Shown here: positions 7,578 to 14,938 of the stretch, piece after piece | Layout of the letters: each line of letters opens with the position of its first letter | How positions within the stretch are numbered: the stretch's first letter is position 1 | NCBI RefSeq assembly: GCF_002090075.1 | Contig: NZ_BBRI01000003.1 | Span: 620,001-684,000, forward strand | DNA: 64,000 nucleotides | Reading direction: 5' to 3' | Source: Demequina sp. NBRC 110052 | Lineage (GTDB): Bacteria > Actinomycetota > Actinomycetes > Actinomycetales > Demequinaceae | Notes under the pieces: generated by a model | Seen by the model: the letters and a program-made list of their open reading frames with translations, nothing else | What the model was told of the DNA's origin: nothing | Databases searched by the model: none | Program-made: the position numbers and the translations under genes

Positions 7578-9724
7578 TCCGCCAGCTCATGCGCGAGCAA
7601 TTGCGCTCGCACCGCACCTACGTGATCTGGACGACCGCGCTGCTCACCCTGGCAGTAGCGATGGCCTCCTACGCCGCGTTCAGCGGAGCGCAGGGGGCTG
7701 CCGTGTCGCAGCACGCCGCCGAAGCGTACGGGATGGACGGCGACTGGATCGGCTTCGCGCAGCTGTACGACAACGGCTACACCGACCCGGGTGTCGCGGT
7801 CACGACTGCCCAGGAGCTGTCGGCGACGATCAGCGCGGCCAACCAGCAGGGCGCGGGCGCCGCCGCCAGGATGGACTTCGGACTGGACCTCTCGACGCCC
7901 CTGGCGCAGTCTGACGGGAGCACCATTCCCACGCTGTGGCCGACGACGAGCGCCGAGGCCGTCACCGGCGACCTCGATTGGGACGCGCTGCTCGCGTCTG
8001 GGAGCGCGCCGGGCGACGGCGAGATCGCGGTGAGCGCCTCACAGGCAGCGCTCGCGCAGGCTCAGATCGGCGACACGGTGTCCGTGAGCACCTGGGTGTG
8101 GGCCAACCCCGAGGACGAAGACGTCGAGGTCGACCTCGGCACACTCACCATCAGCGGACTGCTCCGCGATCCCCTCCCGGGTGATTATCACGTCGACACG
8201 CCCACCGGTCTCGTCACGTTCGAGACCGCTTCAGACCTCGACGCGCGCCTCTACAGCGCCGGCGTGGAGGTCTGGGACGGCGCGCTCCTCAGCTACGCGA
8301 CCATCACCGCAGAGGAGCCGACCGACGCACTGGCCGCCTACTGGGACCCCGGCGTCTGGATGGGTTCGTTCATCGTGCTCCTGCCGGCGACGCCCGTCGT
8401 GCTCGCCGTCGGCGCCGGCGTGCTCCTCGTGGGACTCATCGGAATGGCGTTCACGGTCGGACGAGCCCAGGCGCAGGCGCGCACCGGCTGGATCGCGACG
8501 GCCCGCGTGCTCGGAGCAACACGCGGCACGATTGCTACGGCGACCGCGCTCGAGGTGCTCGTGATCGGGTTCGTCGCAGGCCTCGGGGGCTCCGCGCTCG
8601 GGTATGCCGCGGTCGCCATGAACTGGATCGCCCAGCTCGCCGAAGCCCCCGACGCCCTCGCTCCCCCGTCCATGCAGGCCCCCCTGTGGCTCTGGGCGGC
8701 GATGACCGGAGTCGGAGTCGTGATCGCGGCGATCATCGGCGCCATCCCCGCCTTCTGGGCCGCGCGGGTCGCGCCCGCGGCAGCGCTCAAGCCGGTCACG
8801 CCCGCGACGCAGGCCGAGATCTCTCGCAAGGCGCCGATCTGGCCCGTGCTCGCACTGTGGGCGCTGTTCACCGTGCCGTTGCTGATCGGGCTCCATGTCA
8901 CGGACTCGCGCCAGCCCCTCATGCATGTGCTGAGCCTCGCCGCGCCGCTCCTCGGCTTCGGCGCGCTCGTCACCAGCGTGCCCCTCATGATCGAGCTCAC
9001 GAGGCGCTCGGTCGCCCGAGTGAGCCACCGCATCGCACTCGGAAGCCGACCCTGGGCGATCGCGGCCGGAGGCGCGTTGACCGGCAGGCTTCGCCAAGCA
9101 TCGGGCCCTGCCTCCGTGATCGCGCTCGCCGCGAGCGTCGCGTTCGGCATCACCACGTGGACTGCGCTCGCCCGATGGGCCGACGACGCTCCGGTCATGT
9201 ACTGGGGCACCTCGCACGCGCCGAGCCCCCTCGATCAGATGCTCGTCGGCACGGGATACGACGACTTCGGCGCAACCCTCATGGGCGTCATCGCCATCGG
9301 CATGCTGACTCTCGTCGCCGTCGCGCTCGGCGCGTTCATGTCGCTGCGCCAGGCAACCGCCGCCGAGGCCGACGCCACCGCAGCGCTGGGGCTGGATGCC
9401 CGCGGAGCCCGCATGGCGTCGGGCGTGCAGTTCGCCTCACCGATGCTCACGGGCCTCGCCCTCGGCGCGCTCGTCGGGATCGCCGGCGCCGTGAGCATGT
9501 TCTCGTATCAGGCGTGGGAGCCGATCGCTGAGACAGCCGACGGCGCTGCCTACTCCGACAGCTACCAGGTCGGCCCGATCTGGGCGGTCACGCACCTGAG
9601 CCACGCCGTGGTGCCGCTCCTGCTGGTGCTCGCCATCTCACTGATCTGCGTCGGGCTGGGAGCCGCGATCGTCGCCGCCACCACGCGCACGTCGTCCCGC
9701 CCACTGGATCGCACGCGCGCCTGA
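7574..9724 (+). CDS. FtsX-type ABC transporter permease (3 of 3)
   Basis: The 716-residue protein starts with a short cytoplasmic tail and a membrane helix (WTTALLTLAVAMASYAAF), followed by an extracytoplasmic region to about residue 250, then two clusters of membrane helices in the layout of a full-length FtsX/MacB-like permease with two FtsX modules. It does not share the RTWAEAAYG motif of its two neighbours and is more divergent, so it may pair with either of them. It is the last gene of the exporter operon and is followed by two hairpins (9731-9747 and 9762-9806). Confidence 0.88.
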   Translation: MIRQLMREQLRSHRTYVIWTTALLTLAVAMASYAAFSGAQGAAVSQHAAEAYGMDGDWIGFAQLYDNGYTDPGVAVTTAQELSATISAANQQGAGAAARMDFGLDLSTPLAQSDGSTIPTLWPTTSAEAVTGDLDWDALLASGSAPGDGEIAVSASQAALAQAQIGDTVSVSTWVWANPEDEDVEVDLGTLTISGLLRDPLPGDYHVDTPTGLVTFETASDLDARLYSAGVEVWDGALLSYATITAEEPTDALAAYWDPGVWMGSFIVLLPATPVVLAVGAGVLLVGLIGMAFTVGRAQAQARTGWIATARVLGATRGTIATATALEVLVIGFVAGLGGSALGYAAVAMNWIAQLAEAPDALAPPSMQAPLWLWAAMTGVGVVIAAIIGAIPAFWAARVAPAAALKPVTPATQAEISRKAPIWPVLALWALFTVPLLIGLHVTDSRQPLMHVLSLAAPLLGFGALVTSVPLMIELTRRSVARVSHRIALGSRPWAIAAGGALTGRLRQASGPASVIALAASVAFGITTWTALARWADDAPVMYWGTSHAPSPLDQMLVGTGYDDFGATLMGVIAIGMLTLVAVALGAFMSLRQATAAEADATAALGLDARGARMASGVQFASPMLTGLALGALVGIAGAVSMFSYQAWEPIAETADGAAYSDSYQVGPIWAVTHLSHAVVPLLLVLAISLICVGLGAAIVAATTRTSSRPLDRTRA

Positions 9725-9730
9725 CCCAAC

Positions 9731-9747
9731 CTCCCGGCGCCCGGGAG
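9731..9747 (+). terminator. Short GC hairpin after the ABC operon
   Basis: CTCCCGG and CCGGGAG form a perfect 7-bp stem around a 3-base loop, seven bases after the stop of the last permease. The following CGTTGT is only weakly T-rich, so it may work as an intrinsic terminator or as a 3' stabilising end. Confidence 0.55.
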
Positions 9748-9761
9748 CGTTGTACAGATGT

Positions 9762-9806
9762 CGGGCCCGACCGCAACGAACGCCATCTCGTACGCGGTCG
9801 GGCCCG
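9762..9806. terminator. 13-bp perfect inverted repeat between ABC operon and rhodanese gene
   Basis: CGGGCCCGACCGC (9762-9774) is exactly complementary to 9794-9806 across a 19-base loop. It lies 38 bases after the ABC operon and 70 bases before the -10 of the next gene (TAGACT 9877-9882). It is likely a second terminator; an operator role cannot be excluded. Confidence 0.5.
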
Positions 9807-9926
9807 CTACCTTCTCGCCGTGGGCACGGCGAGGACGGCGCGACCCGGCGTCCGCATCGGGCGGGCCCGACCCTCCTAGACTGGGCGACGACGCAGACGC
9901 ACCGACGCCGCACGAAGGAGCACGCC

Positions 9927-10346
9927 ATGACCGGTTACGCAGGGGACGTCACGCCGCAGGAGGCGTGGGACATGGTCGCGGACGGCGCGATCCTCGTGGA
10001 CGTGCGCACGGCCGCGGAGTGGCAGTGGGTCGGCCGTCCGGACCTCAGCTCCGCCGGTGCGGAGCCGGTGTTCATCGAGTGGGTCACGTGGCCCGGCGGC
10101 GCGCCCAACGCGAACTTCTCGCAGCAGCTGCTCGACGCGGGCCTCACTCCCGGCGAGGAGCGTCCCGTGGTGTTCCTGTGCCGCTCAGGCCAGCGAAGCA
10201 TCGGCGCGGCCACGGCGGCCACCGCGATGGGCATCGGGCCTGCGTACAACATCCTCGAGGGATTCGAGGGAGCGCCCGACGCGTCGGGTCACCGAGGCGT
10301 GGACGCCGGCTGGAAGGCTGCGGGCCTGCCCTGGCAGCAGGGCTGA
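9927..10346 (+). CDS. Rhodanese-like domain protein
   Basis: The 139-residue single-domain protein has the rhodanese signature: ILVDVRTAAEW near residues 22-32 and an active-site loop LCRSGQRS with the catalytic Cys85. Rhodaneses transfer sulfane sulfur or bind sulfur carriers in the cytoplasm; the natural substrate is unknown. The ATG at 9927 follows GAAGGAG (9914-9920); TAGACT (9877-9882) is a good -10. It appears to be monocistronic, since the following 190 bases contain the promoter of a LacI-family gene. Confidence 0.9.
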   Translation: MTGYAGDVTPQEAWDMVADGAILVDVRTAAEWQWVGRPDLSSAGAEPVFIEWVTWPGGAPNANFSQQLLDAGLTPGEERPVVFLCRSGQRSIGAATAATAMGIGPAYNILEGFEGAPDASGHRGVDAGWKAAGLPWQQG

Positions 10347-10450
10347 GCCCCGCTGCCCTGACCTCGGCCACCGTGCGTGTGTGTCACAGGAGCGCGCCGG
10401 TCATTCGCGACGCATGAATGTCACGAATAGGTCACAGACGCACCGATCGG

Positions 10451-10479
10451 TTGCATTGTTGACGCTCGCAACCTAACGT
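10451..10479 (+). promoter_or_regulatory. Promoter of the LacI-family gene
   Basis: TTGCAT (10451-10456) and TAACGT (10474-10479) are spaced by 17 bases. The predicted transcription start near 10486 places the 10499-10512 palindrome just downstream, where a bound repressor would block elongation or promoter escape. Three copies of GTCAC in one orientation (10383, 10420, 10431) lie upstream and are unexplained. Confidence 0.6.
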
Positions 10480-10498
10480 CGTGATCACGCGGAGCGTA

Positions 10499-10512
10499 TC
10501 GAAGCGCTTCGA
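10499..10512. promoter_or_regulatory. LacI-family operator 1
   Basis: TCGAAGCGCTTCGA is a perfect 14-bp palindrome with the central CG step typical of LacI/GalR operators. The same word recurs before the binding-protein gene (11608-11621), which supports autoregulation and operon control by the repressor encoded at 10540. Confidence 0.85.
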
Positions 10513-10539
10513 CATTCGACCGGACGACGGAGTCAGGAC

Positions 10540-11574
10540 ATGGCGACAGCGAGCGACGTGGCGAAGGCCGCAGGCGTCTCCATCAGCACCGTGTCCTACG
10601 CGCTGTCCGGCAAGCGGAGCATCTCGGCCACGACGCGCGACAAGGTCCTGAAGACCGCTGAGGAGCTCGGCTACCTCCCCCACGCCAGCGCACGAATGCT
10701 CGCCGCCAAGCGATCCCAGATCATCGCGGTCACCGCACCACTGCACCAGGACACCGATCACACCGTGCACATGCAGTTCGCCATGGAGGTCACCAAGTCC
10801 GCGCGCGAGTGCGACTACGACACCCTCCTCCTGGTGCACGACGACGCCATGGAAGGCATGCGCCGCTCCGCGGGCACCGCGCTCGCAGACGGCATCGCGG
10901 TCTTGGACGTCGACGCCGACGACCCGCGCGCCGACCTCGCCCGCGGGCTCGACTACCCGGTGGTGTTCATCGGAATCCCGCACGACACTACGGGCCTGAT
11001 CTGCGTCGACCTGGACTTCGAGGCAGCCGCGGCACTCGCGGTGGATCGCCTGGCCGACGCGGGTCATGCCTCGATCGGCCTCGTCTCGCACCCGCGGATC
11101 ACCATGGACCGCGGTTCGAACTTCCCCCTGCGCTTCCTCGAAGGCTTCGAGCGGCGCTGCCGTGAGCGCGGCATCGCGTTCGCCGTCGCGTACCCCGAGG
11201 CCACGTCTGCGCGGCGCGCGATCAACGAACTGCTGACGGCGCTGCCAGGCATGTCCGGACTGATCCTCAACACCGGTTCGGAGGTCGCGGCCGACGCGGT
11301 CCCCGCCCTCGGGGCGCGCGGTCGCAGCGTTCCCGACGACGTGTCGGTGATCGCCGCAGGCGCCGCCTACTCGACGGAGCGGTTCGCCGTGCCGCTCGAC
11401 ACCATCCCGCTCGACGCCCACGCGTCGTGCGCAGCCGCGGTGGACCTGCTGGTCGCCGCGATCGATCGGGGTGAGCGCGAGCCGCGCACCGTCCTGATCG
11501 CGCCCGAGTACCGAGACTTCGACTCCGTCCGCCGTGCGGGCGTGGCCGAGGACGTGAGCCAGGCGTCGGCATGA
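10540..11574 (+). CDS. LacI/GalR-family transcriptional repressor
   Basis: The 344-residue protein begins with the LacI headpiece: helix-turn-helix in ATASDVAKAAGVSISTVSYA and hinge helix SARMLAAKRS, followed by a periplasmic-binding-protein-like effector domain (about residues 62-330). It should release its operators on binding a sugar or sugar derivative. The neighbouring operon encodes uptake of an oligosaccharide and a GH31 alpha-xylosidase, so an alpha-xyloside such as isoprimeverose is a reasonable but untested inducer. Identical palindromes before this gene and before the transporter show autoregulation and local control. Confidence 0.93.
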   Translation: MATASDVAKAAGVSISTVSYALSGKRSISATTRDKVLKTAEELGYLPHASARMLAAKRSQIIAVTAPLHQDTDHTVHMQFAMEVTKSARECDYDTLLLVHDDAMEGMRRSAGTALADGIAVLDVDADDPRADLARGLDYPVVFIGIPHDTTGLICVDLDFEAAAALAVDRLADAGHASIGLVSHPRITMDRGSNFPLRFLEGFERRCRERGIAFAVAYPEATSARRAINELLTALPGMSGLILNTGSEVAADAVPALGARGRSVPDDVSVIAAGAAYSTERFAVPLDTIPLDAHASCAAAVDLLVAAIDRGEREPRTVLIAPEYRDFDSVRRAGVAEDVSQASA

Positions 11575-11606
11575 CCCCCATCCGCCGCTGCGTGCGCACG
11601 CCCATC

Positions 11607-11622
11607 GTCGAAGCGCTTCGAC
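11607..11622. promoter_or_regulatory. LacI-family operator 2, before the sugar transport operon
   Basis: GTCGAAGCGCTTCGAC is a 16-bp perfect palindrome whose inner 14 bases are identical to operator 1. It is 63 bases before the ATG of the binding-protein gene. I could not see a convincing -10/-35 pair for this operon; transcription may start close to the operator. Confidence 0.85.
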
Positions 11623-11684
11623 AGCGTTCGACACAGCACTGAACCCTGTCCCCCAGGGACCCACTACAAGGAAGTAGGAGAGTC

Positions 11685-13007
11685 ATGAAGCACCGCACCG
11701 GATACGCCGCGGCGGCACTCGCCGTCGGCGCCCTGACACTGACGGCGTGCTCGTCGGGCGGGGACGACACCCCCGCACCGACCGGCGCCGATGGCAGCAC
11801 CGACTGGTCGGGCCAGACCCTGACCGTCATGCACTACGAAGGCGACGACTCAGCGATGGGCATCGCCTGGAACCGCGCCATCGATATCTTCGAGGAGGAG
11901 ACCGGCGCGACCGTCGACCTGCAGACGACCGCATTCGAGGACCTCAACGCCTCGGCCGAACAGCTCTTCGACTCCTCCGACGCGCCTGACGTTTCGGAGT
12001 ACAACAAGGGCAACGGCACCGCTGGCCAGCTCGCCGCGATCGGCGTCATCCAGAACCTTGACGACGCGTACGCCGAGTACGGCTGGGCTGACAAGCTCGG
12101 TGCCGGCGTGGACACGATCGCCAAGTACAACGAGGACGGCGTGATGGGCTCCGGCTCGTTCTACGGCGTGCCGAACTATGGCGAGTTCGTCTTCCTCTAC
12201 TACAACGAGGACCTGCTCGCCGAGTACGGCCTCGACGTGCCCACCTCGATGGACGACCTCGAGTCCGCGTTCGCGACCTTCGCCGACGCGGGCATCACTC
12301 CGCTGACCACCTCGGCACAGGAGTACCCGATGGGCCAGCTCTGGTACCAGCTCGCGCTGAGCCAGGCCGACCGCAGCTTCGTGGACTCCTACCAGCTGTA
12401 CACGGACGTCGTGGACTGGTCCGGTCCCGAGATCTCGTACGCCACCGAGACACTCGCCGACTGGGTCGACGCCGGCTACATCTCCACCAGCGTCACCGGC
12501 ATGACCGCCGAGGACGCGGGCCTGCAGTTCATCAACGGCGAGGTGCCCTTCTTCTACTCGGGCTCGTGGTGGTACGGCCGCATGCTGTCCGACATCACGT
12601 CGTTCGACTTCGGCATCACCAACTGGCCTGACACGACCCTCACCCCCGGTTCGGGCGGCAACATCTGGGTGATCCCCGTGGAGTCGAAGCAGCCCGAGCT
12701 CGCGCAGATCTTCATCGACATCACCATGCGTCCCGAGGTTCAGGCGCTGCTGGGCGAGTCCGGCGGCCTGCCGGTCGCTGCAGACACGTCGGACATCGAG
12801 AACCCCGATGCGCAGGCGCTGATCGAGATCTTCAACGAGGTCAACGACCGCGACGGCCTGTCCTTCTACCCCGACTGGCCCACGCCTGACTTCTACGGCG
12901 ACCTCAACTCCGTGATGCAGGGCCTCGTGAACGGCGACTTCGACCCCGCCGGCGCCCAGGCCCAGCTCGAGGAGTACTACGAGAGCTACGTCTCAACCGT
13001 CCGCTGA
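11685..13007 (+). CDS. Sugar ABC transporter substrate-binding lipoprotein
   Basis: The 440-residue protein is an extracellular solute-binding protein of the family 1 (MalE/UgpB) type. It has a lipoprotein signal with lipobox LTAC (Cys22), followed by a disordered acidic linker and a two-lobe binding domain rich in aromatic residues (for example FFYSGSWWYG) suited to oligosaccharides. It would be anchored to the outer face of the membrane and deliver ligand to the permeases encoded downstream. TAGGAG precedes the ATG at 11685. No ATPase is encoded in the operon, so it probably shares a MsiK-like multi-sugar ATPase encoded elsewhere, as many actinobacterial sugar importers do. Confidence 0.95.
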   Translation: MKHRTGYAAAALAVGALTLTACSSGGDDTPAPTGADGSTDWSGQTLTVMHYEGDDSAMGIAWNRAIDIFEEETGATVDLQTTAFEDLNASAEQLFDSSDAPDVSEYNKGNGTAGQLAAIGVIQNLDDAYAEYGWADKLGAGVDTIAKYNEDGVMGSGSFYGVPNYGEFVFLYYNEDLLAEYGLDVPTSMDDLESAFATFADAGITPLTTSAQEYPMGQLWYQLALSQADRSFVDSYQLYTDVVDWSGPEISYATETLADWVDAGYISTSVTGMTAEDAGLQFINGEVPFFYSGSWWYGRMLSDITSFDFGITNWPDTTLTPGSGGNIWVIPVESKQPELAQIFIDITMRPEVQALLGESGGLPVAADTSDIENPDAQALIEIFNEVNDRDGLSFYPDWPTPDFYGDLNSVMQGLVNGDFDPAGAQAQLEEYYESYVSTVR

Positions 13008-13022
13008 CCCCCACCCCCTGAA

Positions 13023-13056
13023 GGCGGGGCCCGAGTCCCTCAGCTCGGGCCCCGCC
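13023..13056 (+). terminator. Intra-operon hairpin between binding-protein and permease genes
   Basis: GGCGGGGCCCGAG (13023-13035) pairs perfectly with 13044-13056 over an 8-base loop. It sits between the binding-protein stop (13007) and the first permease start (13072). No T-run follows. Such hairpins usually protect the upstream message or cause partial termination, giving more binding protein than permease. Confidence 0.75.
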
Positions 13057-13071
13057 AGAGACGGACCCCTC

Positions 13072-14046
13072 ATGGCTTCCCTCCCCCTGGTGCGCGAGAA
13101 GCGCCGCACCCGACGCCCGCAGGATCCCGCGCGGATCCCGGAGCGCGGCGGCAGCAGGCTCGGCTACTGGCTGTACTTCATCCCTGGCGCGATCCTCGTG
13201 GGCGCCATCATCTTCTACCCGCTGCTGCGCAACCTGCGCCTGAGCTTCTTCCACTGGCGCGGCGGCCGCGCAGAGGAGGAGTTCGCGGGTCTCGACAACT
13301 GGATCGCCCTGTTCTCGGACACGGAGTTTCTGCAGTCGTTCAAGAACATCTTCCTGGTCATCCTTGCGATGGTCATCATCCCGACGCTGGTGGGGCTCGT
13401 CGTCTCGGCCCTCCTGTTCGACGTGGTGGGGCGGCGCTTCAGCGGCAAGCTCTCGAGCTTCCTGCGCGCCACCTACTACCTGCCGCAGATCCTGCCGATC
13501 GCGGTGGCCGGTGTGATGTTCAGCTGGATCCTCAAGCCCAACGATCAGGGCGTGCTCAACCAGTTCCTCAGCGCGATCACCGGAACCGACGTGGCGATCA
13601 ACTGGCTCGGCGGCTCCTACGGGACCGCGATGGGCTCCGTCATGGTGCTCATGGTGTGGATCCAGATCGGCTACCCCGTGGTGATCTTCATGGCGGCGCT
13701 CCAGCGAGTGGAACCGCAGTTGTACGAGGCGGCGGAGCTCGACGGCGCCAACTGGTTCCAGCGCTTCCGCGCGATCACGCTGCCCATGATCCGGCCCGAG
13801 GTGTTCGTGGTGAGCCTCACCACCACCATCGCAGCGCTGAAGGTCTTCGCGCCCGTCTTCATCCTCACGGCAGGCGGACCCAACAAGTCGACGTATGTGC
13901 CGTCGTTCTACGCCTACAACGAGTTCATCAACGGCACCGACAAGGGCTATGCCGCCGCCATCGCGTCGGCCATCACCATCGTCGTGTTCGTGGTCGCGGT
14001 GATCTTCATCCGCGTGCAGAACGCCGCAGAGCGAAAGGACGCGTGA
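13072..14046 (+). CDS. Sugar ABC transporter permease (MalF/UgpA-like)
   Basis: The 324-residue integral membrane protein has six predicted helices and the EAA loop EAAELDGANWFQRFRAITLP near residues 222-241 that contacts the ATPase. The first 35 residues are basic and hydrophilic (cytoplasmic). It pairs with the permease encoded one base downstream to form the membrane channel for the binding protein encoded upstream. The start ATG at 13072 is 15 bases after the inter-gene hairpin. Confidence 0.95.
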   Translation: MASLPLVREKRRTRRPQDPARIPERGGSRLGYWLYFIPGAILVGAIIFYPLLRNLRLSFFHWRGGRAEEEFAGLDNWIALFSDTEFLQSFKNIFLVILAMVIIPTLVGLVVSALLFDVVGRRFSGKLSSFLRATYYLPQILPIAVAGVMFSWILKPNDQGVLNQFLSAITGTDVAINWLGGSYGTAMGSVMVLMVWIQIGYPVVIFMAALQRVEPQLYEAAELDGANWFQRFRAITLPMIRPEVFVVSLTTTIAALKVFAPVFILTAGGPNKSTYVPSFYAYNEFINGTDKGYAAAIASAITIVVFVVAVIFIRVQNAAERKDA

Positions 14047-14047
14047 C

Positions 14048-14938
14048 ATGACCACGCTCACGACCTCCCCGGCCACCGCGTCGGGCACGCCCAAGCCCGA
14101 CCACAACAAGACCCGGCCCCGCACGCCGTCCGAATGGATCCTCATGATCCTCGCGGTGCTCGGCGCGCTGCTGGTGGTCTTCCCGATGCTCCTGCTGCTG
14201 CTCAACGCGTTCAAGTCGCCTGCTGACTACGCGAACTCGAGCCCGCTGGACTTCCCCGAGGCGCTCGACTTCACGGGCATCCAGACCTTCTGGGAGACGC
14301 AGAACTTCCCGCGTGCGCTGTGGAACTCGATCTTCATCTCCGGCATGGTCGCGATCCTCGCGGTCATCCTCTCAGTCCTGAACTCATTCGCGATCGGCAT
14401 CGGCAGGGTCAAGGGCCGCACCTGGATCGTGCTGGTGTTCCTCATGGCGAACCTGATCCCGCAGGAGATGCTGTTCGACCCGCTGTTCCGGCTGTACGAC
14501 GACCTGGGGCTGCTGTCCAACCCGTGGTCCGTCATCATCACCTTCACGGTCATCCAGTCCGCGTTCGGCACCTATCTGCTGGCGAGCCTGCTCGGCACGT
14601 TCCCCAAGGAGATCCTCGAGGCGGCGGCCGTGGACGGCGCGAGCCGCTGGCGCATCCTGCGATCGGTCATCGTGCCGATCGTGCGTCCCACGCTGTCCGT
14701 GCTGATGGTGTTCTTCTTCATCTGGACGTGGAACGAGTTCCTGCTGCCGCTGGCGTTCCTCAACAGCTCCGACTCGCTGACGGTGCCGCTGCTGCTCGAG
14801 CAGCTCAACGGCGAGCGTCAGACGGACACGACCACCCTGATCGCGGGCACGCTCATCAGCATCATCCCCACGATCATCTTCTTCCTCATCTTCCAGCGCA
14901 CCCTCACGCGCGGCATCACGGCAGGAGCAGTCAAGTGA
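14048..14938 (+). CDS. Sugar ABC transporter permease (MalG/UgpE-like)
   Basis: The 296-residue membrane protein has six predicted helices and an EAA loop in EAAAVDGASRWRILRSVIVP (around residues 196-215). It is the second half of the heterodimeric importer. It starts one base after the previous stop and its stop overlaps the GTG start of the alpha-xylosidase gene, so transport and hydrolysis are translationally coupled. Confidence 0.95.
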   Translation: MTTLTTSPATASGTPKPDHNKTRPRTPSEWILMILAVLGALLVVFPMLLLLLNAFKSPADYANSSPLDFPEALDFTGIQTFWETQNFPRALWNSIFISGMVAILAVILSVLNSFAIGIGRVKGRTWIVLVFLMANLIPQEMLFDPLFRLYDDLGLLSNPWSVIITFTVIQSAFGTYLLASLLGTFPKEILEAAAVDGASRWRILRSVIVPIVRPTLSVLMVFFFIWTWNEFLLPLAFLNSSDSLTVPLLLEQLNGERQTDTTTLIAGTLISIIPTIIFFLIFQRTLTRGITAGAVK

